Source: Dongia_B soli
GTDB taxonomy: Bacteria > Pseudomonadota > Alphaproteobacteria > Dongiales > Dongiaceae
NCBI RefSeq assembly: GCF_034044715.1
Contig: NZ_JAXCLW010000001.1
Span: 434,001-498,000 of the forward strand
DNA length: 64,000 nt
Reading direction: 5' to 3'
Below are positions 16,038 to 24,195 of this stretch, in pieces. A model generated the notes under the pieces. It worked only from the letters and a program-made list of their open reading frames with translations. It had not been told where the DNA came from and ran no database searches. The translations under genes were made by a program, and so were the position numbers. The number at the start of each line of letters is the position of its first letter. The stretch's first letter is position 1.

Positions 16038-18361
16038 GTCTGCATTGCCTTGACTGCGGTCAGGATCGCTTCGGGCGTCGCCGGGGCTTCCAGCGGCGGC
16101 ATCTTGCCCGGCCGAATGCTCCCCACGGCATTCAGCACCGCACACCACACGGAGATCGCCAGCATGAGGGGCGGTTCACCGACGGCCTTGGACCGATAGA
16201 TCGTGTCTGCCGGATTGCCGGCGCTTTCGAACAGCTTGACGCGGAAATCGGCCGGGACGTCCGAGGCACAGGGAATCTTGTAGGTCGATGGGGCATGTGT
16301 CCGCAGCCGCCCCCTGTCGTCAAAGACAAGTTCTTCCATGGTCAGCCAGCCCATGCCCTGAATAAAACCGCCTTCGATCTGGCCGATATCGATGGCTGGG
16401 TTAAGCGAGCGGCCGACATCATGAAGAATATCCACTCGATCGACCGTCATCTCGCCGGTCAGCGTATCGATGGTGACTTCGGAACAGGCGGCACCATAGG
16501 CGAAATAATAGAAAGGTCGGCCCTTGGCCTTATCCCGGTCCCAGACGAGGTCGGGCGTGGCATAGAAGCCGGTGGAGGACAAAGATATGCGCGCCTGATG
16601 CGCCTTCTTTGCCAGATCGCCGAAAGCAATCGCATGATTGCCGATGATCACCTGACCACGCTCAAAGCGGATTGCCGATCTCGCCACCTTCCATTCCTTG
16701 ACGGCGAATTCGATGAGCCTGTTCTTGATCACCATGCCGGCATTGCGCGCCGCCATGCCGTTGAGATCGGAGCCGGAAGAGGCGGCCGTAGGGGAGGTAT
16801 TGGGGACCTTGCCGGTGGTGGTGGCGGTGATGCGCACCATATCAATATCGATACCGAATTCCTCGGCGACGACCTGCGCCACCTTGACATAAAGTCCCTG
16901 CCCCATCTCGGTGCCACCGTGATTGAGATGCACCGAGCCATCGGTATATACATGCACCAAGGCGCCGGCCTGGTTCATCTGCGTCAGGGTGAAGGAAATC
17001 CCGAATTTCACCGGCGTCAGGGCGATGCCTTTCTTGATGAAGCGGCTGCCGGCATTGAAACGCGCGATCTGGTCACGGCGACGCCGGTAGTCCGATGACG
17101 CCTCCAGCTCCTCAATCATCGCCAATGCAATATTATCCGTTACCTTCATACCGTAGGGCGTGACGTCGCGGCCGGTTTCATAGAGATTGCGCTTGCGCAC
17201 ATCGAGCGGGTCGAGGTTCAGGCGAACGGCGATTGCCTCCATCATCCGCTCTGCAAACAGCATACCCTGCGGACCGCCGAAGCCACGGAAAGCGGTATTG
17301 GAAACCGTATTAGTCCGCAGGCGCCGCGATTGAATATGAAGCTGCGGATAGAAATAAGCATTGTCGGCGTGGAACATGGTACGGTCGTTCACACCTTGAG
17401 ACAGATCCGCGGAGTAACCGCAGCGCGACAGAAAGGTCACGTCAACGGCCGCCAGACGGCCGGTTTCATCGCAACCTGCTGCGTAATCGACACGAAAGTC
17501 ATGGCGCTTGCCCGTCATGACCATATCGTCATCGCGATCAAGACGACATTTGGCCGGCCGGCCGGTTATCCGGGCGGCGAGCGCAGCCAAAGCCGCCCAT
17601 TGCGCCGCTTGGCTTTCCTTGCCGCCAAATCCCCCGCCCATGCGGCGGCACTCGCAGGTGACCGCCGCATCAGGCACCGCCAGCATCTTCGCGAGACAAT
17701 GCTGCACTTCCGTGGGGTGCTGAGTCGAGGAATAGACCGTCACGCCGCCGCGCTCATCCGGCACCGCGAGAGCGGCCTGACCTTCAAGATAGAAATGCTC
17801 CTGTCCGCCGATATGGAAGCTGTCCTCGATCCGCGTCTGGGATGCGCGCAACGCCTTCGTGACATTACCGCGCTTGAAGGCATAGTCCGGCAGCACATCT
17901 ATCGTCCGCCGTGCCAGGGCATCTTCTACCGTGACCGCCGGCGTTTCGGCCGCAATCTCGACCTTGCCGAGACGCGCCGCCTGACGCGCAACCTCGCGGG
18001 TTTCCGCGACGACCGCGAAAACGACCTGGCCGTGAAAGGCAATGCGATCGTCGGCCAGGACCGGGTCATCGCCAATGGACGGGCTGCAGTCATTGACGCC
18101 GGGAATATCACGGGCGGTGAGCACCGCCAGCACGCCCGGCACGGCACGGACCGCATCGAGCGACAAGGACAGAATGCGCCCGCAAGCGGCATCCGGGGCA
18201 TAGCCCGGCGCCACATGCAACGTGCCCTCCGGTTCCCGGATATCGTCGATATAGACAGCTGAGCCCTGAACATGCAGCATTGCGCTGTCATGCGCCAAGG
18301 ACAAGCCGACGGTCTCGGTTTCTATCCTGGCGGTCTGATGCGGACTCGGCCGGCTTGTCAT
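16034..18361 (-). CDS. xdhB: Xanthine dehydrogenase molybdenum subunit
   Basis: Large subunit of xanthine dehydrogenase, 775 residues from the ATG at 18361. It binds the molybdopterin cofactor and converts hypoxanthine and xanthine to urate. Motifs: SAVYIDDIREPEGTLH at the start, QEHFYLEGQAALA, RRMGGGFGGKESQ (cofactor contact), RTNTVSNTAFRGFGGPQGM (with the Arg that orients the purine), NHGGTEMGQGLYVKVAQVVAEE, and SKAVGEPPLML, which holds the catalytic Glu. The start is one base after the xdhA stop. XdhB and XdhA would form the usual heterotetramer. Confidence 0.96.
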   Translation of the reverse strand: MTSRPSPHQTARIETETVGLSLAHDSAMLHVQGSAVYIDDIREPEGTLHVAPGYAPDAACGRILSLSLDAVRAVPGVLAVLTARDIPGVNDCSPSIGDDPVLADDRIAFHGQVVFAVVAETREVARQAARLGKVEIAAETPAVTVEDALARRTIDVLPDYAFKRGNVTKALRASQTRIEDSFHIGGQEHFYLEGQAALAVPDERGGVTVYSSTQHPTEVQHCLAKMLAVPDAAVTCECRRMGGGFGGKESQAAQWAALAALAARITGRPAKCRLDRDDDMVMTGKRHDFRVDYAAGCDETGRLAAVDVTFLSRCGYSADLSQGVNDRTMFHADNAYFYPQLHIQSRRLRTNTVSNTAFRGFGGPQGMLFAERMMEAIAVRLNLDPLDVRKRNLYETGRDVTPYGMKVTDNIALAMIEELEASSDYRRRRDQIARFNAGSRFIKKGIALTPVKFGISFTLTQMNQAGALVHVYTDGSVHLNHGGTEMGQGLYVKVAQVVAEEFGIDIDMVRITATTTGKVPNTSPTAASSGSDLNGMAARNAGMVIKNRLIEFAVKEWKVARSAIRFERGQVIIGNHAIAFGDLAKKAHQARISLSSTGFYATPDLVWDRDKAKGRPFYYFAYGAACSEVTIDTLTGEMTVDRVDILHDVGRSLNPAIDIGQIEGGFIQGMGWLTMEELVFDDRGRLRTHAPSTYKIPCASDVPADFRVKLFESAGNPADTIYRSKAVGEPPLMLAISVWCAVLNAVGSIRPGKMPPLEAPATPEAILTAVKAMQT

Positions 18362-18362
18362 C

Positions 18363-19838
18363 TCATGCCACCACTTGTCTCTCGCGCTGCCCAAGGACCC
18401 GCGTCCTTTCGGTCAGCTCCCCGGCAATTTCGCTCAGCGCCTTTTGCAACAGGCCGTGAGCAACCGCGCGACGATAATCCGCGGAAGCCCGCATGTCGCC
18501 GATCGGCTGATAGTCTGTGCCGAGGGCAGCGATAGCGCCGCTCCAGGAATCGGGTTCCGTGAGTTTCAGGCCAACCAAAGCGCGCTCGGTTGCCAGGGCC
18601 CGTTTCGGCGTTGCCGCCATGCCGCCGAACGCGATCCGGGCATTGGCGATGCAGTTGTTTTCCACTGCAATTTTGAACGCTCCCATCACAGCCGAAATGT
18701 CCTGGTCGAAGCGTTTGGAAATCTTGTAACAGCGGAAGGCTTCGTTTGCTTGGAGCTTCGGCACATCAATCCGCCAAACCAGTTCGCCCGGTTGGCGGTC
18801 CTGCTTGCCATAGGCGACAAAAAAATCCTCCAGCGGCAGCATGCGCCATGCCGCATCGTATCGAAGCGTCAGGCTGGCCCCGAGGGCAATGAGAATGGGC
18901 GGCATATCGCCGATCGGCGAGCCATTGGCTATGTTGCCGCCAATTGTACCCGATACACGCACCTGTTTCGACCCCAGGCGACGCAACAATTCGGCGATAT
19001 CGGGATCAATTGCCGAAAGCGCGGCTTCCGCTTCGGCATAGGTGACGGCGGCGCCAAGCGACAGCCGGTCGGGATGATTCTCCAGACGATGCAATGCGGC
19101 GACGCGTCCGAGATGAATGATCTTCGGCAGGATACGCATCTGCTTGGTGATCCAAAGAGCGACATCCGTCGCGCCGGCGAGGATCGTCGCATCCGGATGC
19201 CGGGCCGCCATCGCCGCCACTGAATCGCCGCTCGCCGGTGCCGCGAAGAAGCTATCCGCATCGCCGATAACAATATCGGTATCGTCCTGCAGCGCTGCCA
19301 AGCGAGTCCGGACCGCGTCACTTTCCTTGCTCCAACGATCCGAGGCCTTCCCATCGCAAACTTGCTGTGCTGCATCGATGATTGGGCGATATCCGGTGCA
19401 GCGGCAGAGATTGCCGGCCAGTTGATCGACGATATCCTGCCGCGTGGCGGCCTCGCCATGATGGTAGAGCGCGAACAAGGACATCGCGATTCCCGGCGTG
19501 CAGAAACCGCATTGCGAGCCATGATGATCCACCAGCGCCTGCTGCACAGGATGCAGACTACCGCCGGCGGCGAGGTCCTCGACGGAAATCAATTCCGTAC
19601 CGTCGATCTGCCCCAAAAGCTGGATGCAGGCATTGACCGGCTCATAAAACACCCGGCCGCCACGCAAGCGTCCGAGGACCACGGTGCAGGCGCCGCAATC
19701 GCCTTCGTTGCAGCCCTCCTTTGTACCACGGGATTTTTCGTCCAGACGGAGATAGTCGAGCAAGGTGCGGCTCGGCGGAAATGCTGTTACTTCGACCACT
19801 TTGCCACGCCGGATGAAGCGAATCGTATTGCGGGTCAT
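18363..19838 (-). CDS. xdhA: Xanthine dehydrogenase FeS/FAD subunit
   Basis: Small subunit of 491 residues. The N-terminal plant-type [2Fe-2S] domain has GCNEGDCGACTVV and a later NACIQ; the second [2Fe-2S] domain has SQCGFCTPG and NLCRCTGYRPI. The FAD domain follows from about residue 190 (ATILAGATDVALWITKQMR; VSGTIGGNIANGSPIGDMPP, the pyrophosphate loop) and ends with the CO-dehydrogenase flavoprotein C-terminal domain (RIAFGGMAATPKRA). It passes electrons from molybdenum to FAD and on to NAD+. Only three bases separate it from uraH upstream. Confidence 0.96.
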   Translation of the reverse strand: MTRNTIRFIRRGKVVEVTAFPPSRTLLDYLRLDEKSRGTKEGCNEGDCGACTVVLGRLRGGRVFYEPVNACIQLLGQIDGTELISVEDLAAGGSLHPVQQALVDHHGSQCGFCTPGIAMSLFALYHHGEAATRQDIVDQLAGNLCRCTGYRPIIDAAQQVCDGKASDRWSKESDAVRTRLAALQDDTDIVIGDADSFFAAPASGDSVAAMAARHPDATILAGATDVALWITKQMRILPKIIHLGRVAALHRLENHPDRLSLGAAVTYAEAEAALSAIDPDIAELLRRLGSKQVRVSGTIGGNIANGSPIGDMPPILIALGASLTLRYDAAWRMLPLEDFFVAYGKQDRQPGELVWRIDVPKLQANEAFRCYKISKRFDQDISAVMGAFKIAVENNCIANARIAFGGMAATPKRALATERALVGLKLTEPDSWSGAIAALGTDYQPIGDMRASADYRRAVAHGLLQKALSEIAGELTERTRVLGQRERQVVA

Positions 19839-19841
19839 GGC

Positions 19842-20225
19842 TCAGCTGCCGCGATAGGTGGAATAGCCATAGGGTGAGAGCAGCAACGGCACGTGATAAT
19901 GCTGCTCCGGATCGGCGATGCCGAAACGAACCGGAATGACGTCCAGGAACGCCGGGTCGGCCAATGCGGTCCCTGCTTTGCGCAGATATTCGCCCGCAAA
20001 GAACCGCAGCTCGTAGACACCCATCTTGAAAGCATCACCATCGAGCAAGGCCTCATCGACCCGACCGTCGGCATTGGTCGTCACGCGTTTGATAAGATCG
20101 AACGTCTCACGCAACACCCATAGCTCGATCGAGAGACCCTCGGCTGGCCTCCCGGTCGCCACGTTGAGGACATGCGTCGTCAGGCGGCTCACTTTTCCTC
20201 CCGTCCGGACCTTCAAGCCGGACAT
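19842..20225 (-). CDS. uraH: 5-Hydroxyisourate hydrolase (transthyretin-like)
   Basis: Hydrolyses 5-hydroxyisourate, the PuuD product, to OHCU. Protein of 127 residues with the family marks: LTTHVLNVATGRPAEG (catalytic His), the basic residue region near RVTTNADGR (catalytic Arg) and the C-terminal HYHVPLLLSPYGYSTYRGS, which gives the YRGS tetrapeptide diagnostic of these hydrolases. The first nine residues may be an added leader; no signal peptide is present. It is the first gene of the purine operon, 126 bases downstream of the LysR gene, so the operon promoter is expected in that gap. Confidence 0.96.
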   Translation of the reverse strand: MSGLKVRTGGKVSRLTTHVLNVATGRPAEGLSIELWVLRETFDLIKRVTTNADGRVDEALLDGDAFKMGVYELRFFAGEYLRKAGTALADPAFLDVIPVRFGIADPEQHYHVPLLLSPYGYSTYRGS

Positions 20226-20351
20226 TCAGTTGCTCGGTTTCTTCGTCCTGTCTTGACTGCCCTTATCGGCCTGGGCCCTTCGATCAGGTCTATTTAACCA
20301 TGAGATCGCTGTTCGAAAAAGAATAGTCTTGATGACAATGTGTGCGAATAT

Positions 20352-21293
20352 TCAGGACAGCGAGCCTCGCCGGTTCATTTTCTGAAGATATTGCCTAGCA
20401 AGCCCGGCAAAAACGCTGGCAGCTGTCCCCTTCGCCAGTCTCGGCCGGGGGACCAGCATCAATCGGTCGGGCGGCAGGCCCCGGTCGGCCAGCGGACGGA
20501 ACAGAAGGCTACCGGCGTGAATGTCCTGTTCGATTCCGATCCGCGTCTGAAAGGCGATACAGCCGCCGCTTCGCGCCAGCGAAGCCATAAGGCGCAGCGA
20601 GTTGCATTCGAAGGCTGCTTCCGGCGGTCGATGGGCCGCTTTCGCACCCGTCAAGGCCTCATCAAGGATTGCCCGCAAGCTGAGGCCATGGGCCGGCCAG
20701 GCGACCGGGAATCGTAGGCAGTCGGACAGCGTCAGCTTGGCTTTGTCGGCCAGCGGGTGGCTGGGCGCCATGGTTGCACCCAGGGGGAAACCCTGTTCGA
20801 AATCGACCGCAAGCCCTTCAAGCCGCGTCGGATTGAAAGCAAAGCCCAGATCGGCATCGTGATCGCGGACAAGTTCAATGACGGCGTCGGATCCAGCGAC
20901 GGTGATCGATATCTGGATGCCTGGATAGGTGCGGTTGAAAGCCGTTACGAGATCCGGCAGAATCGTGACGGCGATACTTTCCACCGTGGCCAGGCGAATC
21001 CGCCCGCGCTTCAGTTCCTGGAAGCCGCTGAGCACGGCCAGTGCTTCCTCATGACCGGTCTGCAAAACCTTCAGCGTTTTGAGCAGCACTGTCCCTGCGG
21101 CAGACAGCGTCAAGCTGCGGCCATGCCGTTCGAACAATTCGATGCCGAGCTGCGCTTCGAGCAGAAGCAGTTGGCGGCTGACCGCCGAAGCCGCGACATT
21201 GAGATTACGCGCGGCGGCGCGAACGGAACCAGCCTCGGCCACGAACAGAAAATACCGATAGGCCGTTGCCAGCACGGAATCCGACTGCGGCAT
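20352..21293 (-). CDS. LysR-family transcription regulator
   Basis: Regulator of 313 residues. The N-terminal winged helix reads FVAEAGSVRAAARNLNVAASAVSRQLLLLEAQLG (helix-turn-helix at about residues 20-45), and is followed by the periplasmic-binding-like effector domain (GRIRLATVESIAVTILPDLVTAFNRTYPGIQI; DADLGFAFNP; FPLGATMAPSHPLAD). It lies directly upstream of uraH on the same strand rather than divergent. The position suggests control of purine degradation, but the effector is unknown. The start at 21293 places the helix-turn-helix at the usual distance from the N-terminus. Confidence 0.9.
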   Translation of the reverse strand: MPQSDSVLATAYRYFLFVAEAGSVRAAARNLNVAASAVSRQLLLLEAQLGIELFERHGRSLTLSAAGTVLLKTLKVLQTGHEEALAVLSGFQELKRGRIRLATVESIAVTILPDLVTAFNRTYPGIQISITVAGSDAVIELVRDHDADLGFAFNPTRLEGLAVDFEQGFPLGATMAPSHPLADKAKLTLSDCLRFPVAWPAHGLSLRAILDEALTGAKAAHRPPEAAFECNSLRLMASLARSGGCIAFQTRIGIEQDIHAGSLLFRPLADRGLPPDRLMLVPRPRLAKGTAASVFAGLARQYLQKMNRRGSLS

Positions 21294-21406
21294 GACATAT
21301 CCCTCCCCCTGCAGGGCATCTGTCCTGGATGCCGAGCTATCCGCAATCCGATCATGAGCAAGCCGTGAAGTCGATCATGCCGTGACGCCCGGCGGAAGGA
21401 GAGCGA

Positions 21407-22129
21407 TCAGCCTGGGTCAACAGCAGAATCTTGAGCCGCCTCCTGCTGCGCCCGCAGCACCGCCTGCGCGATTTCTGCGGCGTTCCTCAGGTGGTCGCGG
21501 CAAGCGTCGGCTGCCGCCTCGCTGTCACCCTTGCGGATAGCCTCGCAAATTTTACGCAATTGCATCATACCGGCCACCTTCCGCCCCGGCGAGGACACGG
21601 TCATGGCGCGTAAGCGACTGATCCGCCCGTTGAGACGCTGGACCATCTCCCATCCCACCGCCTTGCCGCCGCTTTCGAACATGATCTCGTAGAAATGCGT
21701 CGTCGCATTCAGCGCCCCACGGAAATCCTCCCGCTCATAGGCTGCATCGATCTGCAACAGCGCTTTTTGCAGCTCTTCCTTCTGCGCCTCCGTGGCCCGT
21801 TCGGCGGCGGCCCGGGCCGCCGCCGATTCCAGCATTGACCGGATGTCATAAATTTCCGCAACTTGATCCGGGTCCAGGCGGGCGATCACCGGCCCCTGAA
21901 AAGGTACATTTTGAATGAGGCCTTCGGTTTCCAAATGCCGGATCACTTCCCGCACGACAGAACGACTGACACCGAGCTGCGCGCAAAGGTCACGCTCGGT
22001 CAGTCGTTCACCGGGTTGAAACCGCATTTCCATGATGGCCGAACGCATGCGATCCAGTGCGAGCTCGCGCAAAGTCTTCGGTGTTTCACGTATGCGCAGG
22101 TCCATGAGGGGCTTGATATCGCCGGCCAA
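21407..22129 (-). CDS. GntR-family regulator, FCD subfamily
   Basis: Regulator of 240 residues. Winged helix at about residues 18-85 (LALDRMRSAIMEMRFQPGERLTERDLCAQLGVSRSVVREVIRHLETEGLI), then an all-helical FCD domain (YDIRSMLESAAARAAAE; ALNATTHFYEIMFESGG; AIRKGDSEAAADACRDHLRNAAEI). FCD domains bind small organic acids. It lies 113 bases upstream of the LysR gene on the same strand; a role in purine or ureide control is likely by position only. Upstream there is a GTATAC-centred sequence (22160-22172) resembling VanR/FadR-type half-sites. Confidence 0.9.
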   Translation of the reverse strand: MAGDIKPLMDLRIRETPKTLRELALDRMRSAIMEMRFQPGERLTERDLCAQLGVSRSVVREVIRHLETEGLIQNVPFQGPVIARLDPDQVAEIYDIRSMLESAAARAAAERATEAQKEELQKALLQIDAAYEREDFRGALNATTHFYEIMFESGGKAVGWEMVQRLNGRISRLRAMTVSSPGRKVAGMMQLRKICEAIRKGDSEAAADACRDHLRNAAEIAQAVLRAQQEAAQDSAVDPG

Positions 22130-22159
22130 AATAAAATCCTTCGGTCGTTTCCGTCAGGA

Positions 22160-22172
22160 CACTGTATACCAT
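22160..22172. promoter_or_regulatory. Possible GntR operator near its own start
   Basis: CACTGTATACCAT: a GTATAC palindromic core with partly symmetric flanks, about 30 bases upstream of the GntR start at 22129. FadR/VanR-type GntR proteins often bind sites with a TATAC-like core. The flanks match only partly, so support is weak. Confidence 0.3.
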
Positions 22173-22230
22173 CATCGCCAGATATTGAAATCGAGCCCGT
22201 TGAACGTCGGCGACAGAGCGAACCGGGCAT

Positions 22231-22259
22231 TTGACATCTCGCAATCGAGAGAGAATGAT
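22231..22259 (+). promoter_or_regulatory. Candidate promoter with embedded inverted repeat
   Basis: TTGACA (22231-22236), then the inverted repeat TCTCG-CAAT-CGAGA in the spacer (22237-22250) and a weak -10 (AATGAT, 22254-22259), about 70 bases before the small membrane protein gene at 22329. The repeat lies where a repressor would block polymerase. The operator role is inferred. Confidence 0.35.
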
Positions 22260-22328
22260 TGGAGATGCAAGGACGACCTTGCCTCGTGGTATCCGTCGGG
22301 ACGACCCGGCTAAAGCTGGAGGCTCGTC

Positions 22329-22688
22329 ATGCCCAGCAACCAGGACGCCAGCACACTCTTTGCCATCAGCATCGTCGTGCTGGTCACAGCCATCGCTTTC
22401 AATCGCTTTTCGCTCCTGCCGACCCATGGTTATGCCTTCGCCATTTTACATTTCCTGAGCGCGCTGATCTGTTGCTTGGCTTCCTGTCTTGCAGCAATCC
22501 TCCCCGCGGTTGTCATCACCAGCATTTGGGTTTTCGCGGCAGGCGCTGCCCTGCTCCGGCTTCGCCATCGCGGCTCGCCGAGCCCGCCACCGCCGCGCCC
22601 TGGCGAGCGTCAACGACGCTGCAACACGAACAGCATGCCGGGTACTGGTCTATTGGCTTCGAGCCGAATGCTGGTCGGCTGCACATGA
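22329..22688 (+). CDS. Small membrane protein (CBU_0592-like)
   Basis: Protein of 119 residues with a GGAGG ribosome-binding site seven bases before the ATG. It has three hydrophobic stretches: residues about 9-26 (LFAISIVVLVTAIAFNRF), 34-58 (YAFAILHFLSALICCLASCLAAILP) and 59-80 (AVVITSIWVFAAGAALL). The pattern 'YAFAILHFLSAL...LPAVVITSIWVF' resembles the CBU_0592 family of small membrane proteins of unknown function. The last 40 residues are basic and Pro-rich. Its 3' end overlaps the convergent methyltransferase gene by 79 bases, so the true stop could be a concern. Function unknown. Confidence 0.55.
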   Translation: MPSNQDASTLFAISIVVLVTAIAFNRFSLLPTHGYAFAILHFLSALICCLASCLAAILPAVVITSIWVFAAGAALLRLRHRGSPSPPPPRPGERQRRCNTNSMPGTGLLASSRMLVGCT

Positions 22689-24097
22689 CAGGGAACAAAA
22701 TCGCCGGCGGCCACACGATCGATATACATCGGATGGTGCGCGAAACGGCCGGAGGGCAGCAGGCGATAATCCTCCTCATCGGTCGTTTCGATACTGAAAG
22801 CAAAAAGACCGCCAGATTCCAAGGCTGAGGCTACTCTCGCCATCAGCGCCTCGATATCGCCGATATATATCAGCAAATCCGCGGCCAGGATCAGATCGAA
22901 GACATTTGGCGCCGCCGCGAGATAAGCGACAACATCCGCCTCGACGAGATCGTCATAAAGCCGACGTTCCGCTGCTCTTTCCAGCATACCCGGCGAGATA
23001 TCGACGCCAGTCAACCGATCGCCGAGCGGCACAAAAAGTGGTGCCGACAATCCGGTTCCACAGCCGATATCGAGTATGTGTCGAAAGCGGCGATTAGCCG
23101 GAGCGATCAGTGCGTGCAAGGCCGCCGGAACGTTGTAGCCCAGGACCTCGACAAGCTGCTTGTCGAAATTGCCGGCGAAGCGATCGAAATAAGCCCGCAG
23201 ATAGTCGGCTGGCGCCTGGGGCATCCTTTCGCCTTTGACTGCGGCCAGAAGATAACGCTGCATCGGATCGTTTGGCTGGTTCGCCAAGCGGAATTGCGCG
23301 ACGCGGATAGCGGCCTCATGCTGGCCAAAGCCGCTCAACAGATGAAATGCTTTTTCGGTAATGGCGGCGGGAATTTCTCCGTCCGCACCGGCGGTACCGT
23401 CATACACGGTCATCGCTTCATCCACAGAGGTATCCGCCACAGCCTCCAGGAACCGCGCCATTGCCAATTTTTGCCGGAGCAGCGGTTGATCCGGCATGAG
23501 GCGCATTGCTTCCGCGAGCGCAGCCCCGGCGCCAGCGAAATCGCCCGTCAGGAAAAGCGCCTGGCCCAGCAGCGCTTGCGCCGATGGCATGTCGCCCGTC
23601 ACCGCCGCAACCCGCAGCTGCGCGGCAGCTTCATCGAAACGACGTTGCCCGAAGTATAAGATACCAAGACCCAACGATGCTTCCACGAGATGCGGCGCCA
23701 GCGAGAGGGCCTTCAGAAAGGCCTCTTCCGCCAGATCATGCCGCTGGGTCTCGCTGCTGAGAGTAGCCAGGAGCAACCACGCCTGGGGCTGCTCATGATC
23801 CAGATCCAACGAGGCGCGGATACAATCTTCAGCCTCCGCCGATCGGCCCGATGCCTGAAAGACGCCCCCGAGCTCGCCCCAGATCAGTGGGTTGTCCGGC
23901 TCCAGCGAAACGGCCGCGGTCAGCAGTGACAAAGCCTCGCTCAGCCGGCTCTTTCGCCAAAGCGCCAGGCCGGTCTGGCGCAGCGCCGCCGGCAGTTTCT
24001 CCGATTGCGCCAGCCCATGAGCTAGGGATGGGAAGGCGTGCCGCCAAAGCGGCAGATTGCGATCGATTTCCGCGACTGTGAAGAGCCGGACCGGCAT
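22610..24097 (-). CDS. TPR-repeat SAM-dependent methyltransferase
   Basis: Protein of 495 residues. The first 300 residues hold repeated tetratricopeptide units (for example ALSLLTAAVSLEPDNPLIWGEL, AEEAFLKALSLAPHLVEASL, ALAEAMRLMPDQPLL). The last third is a class-I methyltransferase: motif I is ILDIGCGTGLSAPLF, followed by LTGVDISPGMLERA, VFDLILAADLLIYIGDIE and GGLFAFSIETTDEE. No signal or membrane segment. Such TPR-methyltransferase fusions are known but their substrates are not. It follows glgA on the same strand with a 98-base gap and may be read with it; a link to alpha-glucan metabolism is not shown. Confidence 0.85.
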   Translation of the reverse strand: MPVRLFTVAEIDRNLPLWRHAFPSLAHGLAQSEKLPAALRQTGLALWRKSRLSEALSLLTAAVSLEPDNPLIWGELGGVFQASGRSAEAEDCIRASLDLDHEQPQAWLLLATLSSETQRHDLAEEAFLKALSLAPHLVEASLGLGILYFGQRRFDEAAAQLRVAAVTGDMPSAQALLGQALFLTGDFAGAGAALAEAMRLMPDQPLLRQKLAMARFLEAVADTSVDEAMTVYDGTAGADGEIPAAITEKAFHLLSGFGQHEAAIRVAQFRLANQPNDPMQRYLLAAVKGERMPQAPADYLRAYFDRFAGNFDKQLVEVLGYNVPAALHALIAPANRRFRHILDIGCGTGLSAPLFVPLGDRLTGVDISPGMLERAAERRLYDDLVEADVVAYLAAAPNVFDLILAADLLIYIGDIEALMARVASALESGGLFAFSIETTDEEDYRLLPSGRFAHHPMYIDRVAAGDFVPCHVQPTSIRLEANRPVPGMLFVLQRR

Positions 24098-24195
24098 CTC
24101 TTTTTCCTGCCCGGGAATCGGGTCGGTCGAAGGATACTAAAGGTTCGGATAAAAGATACCCCTGATCGAGGACGCCTTGATGGCGGTGCAAACGC

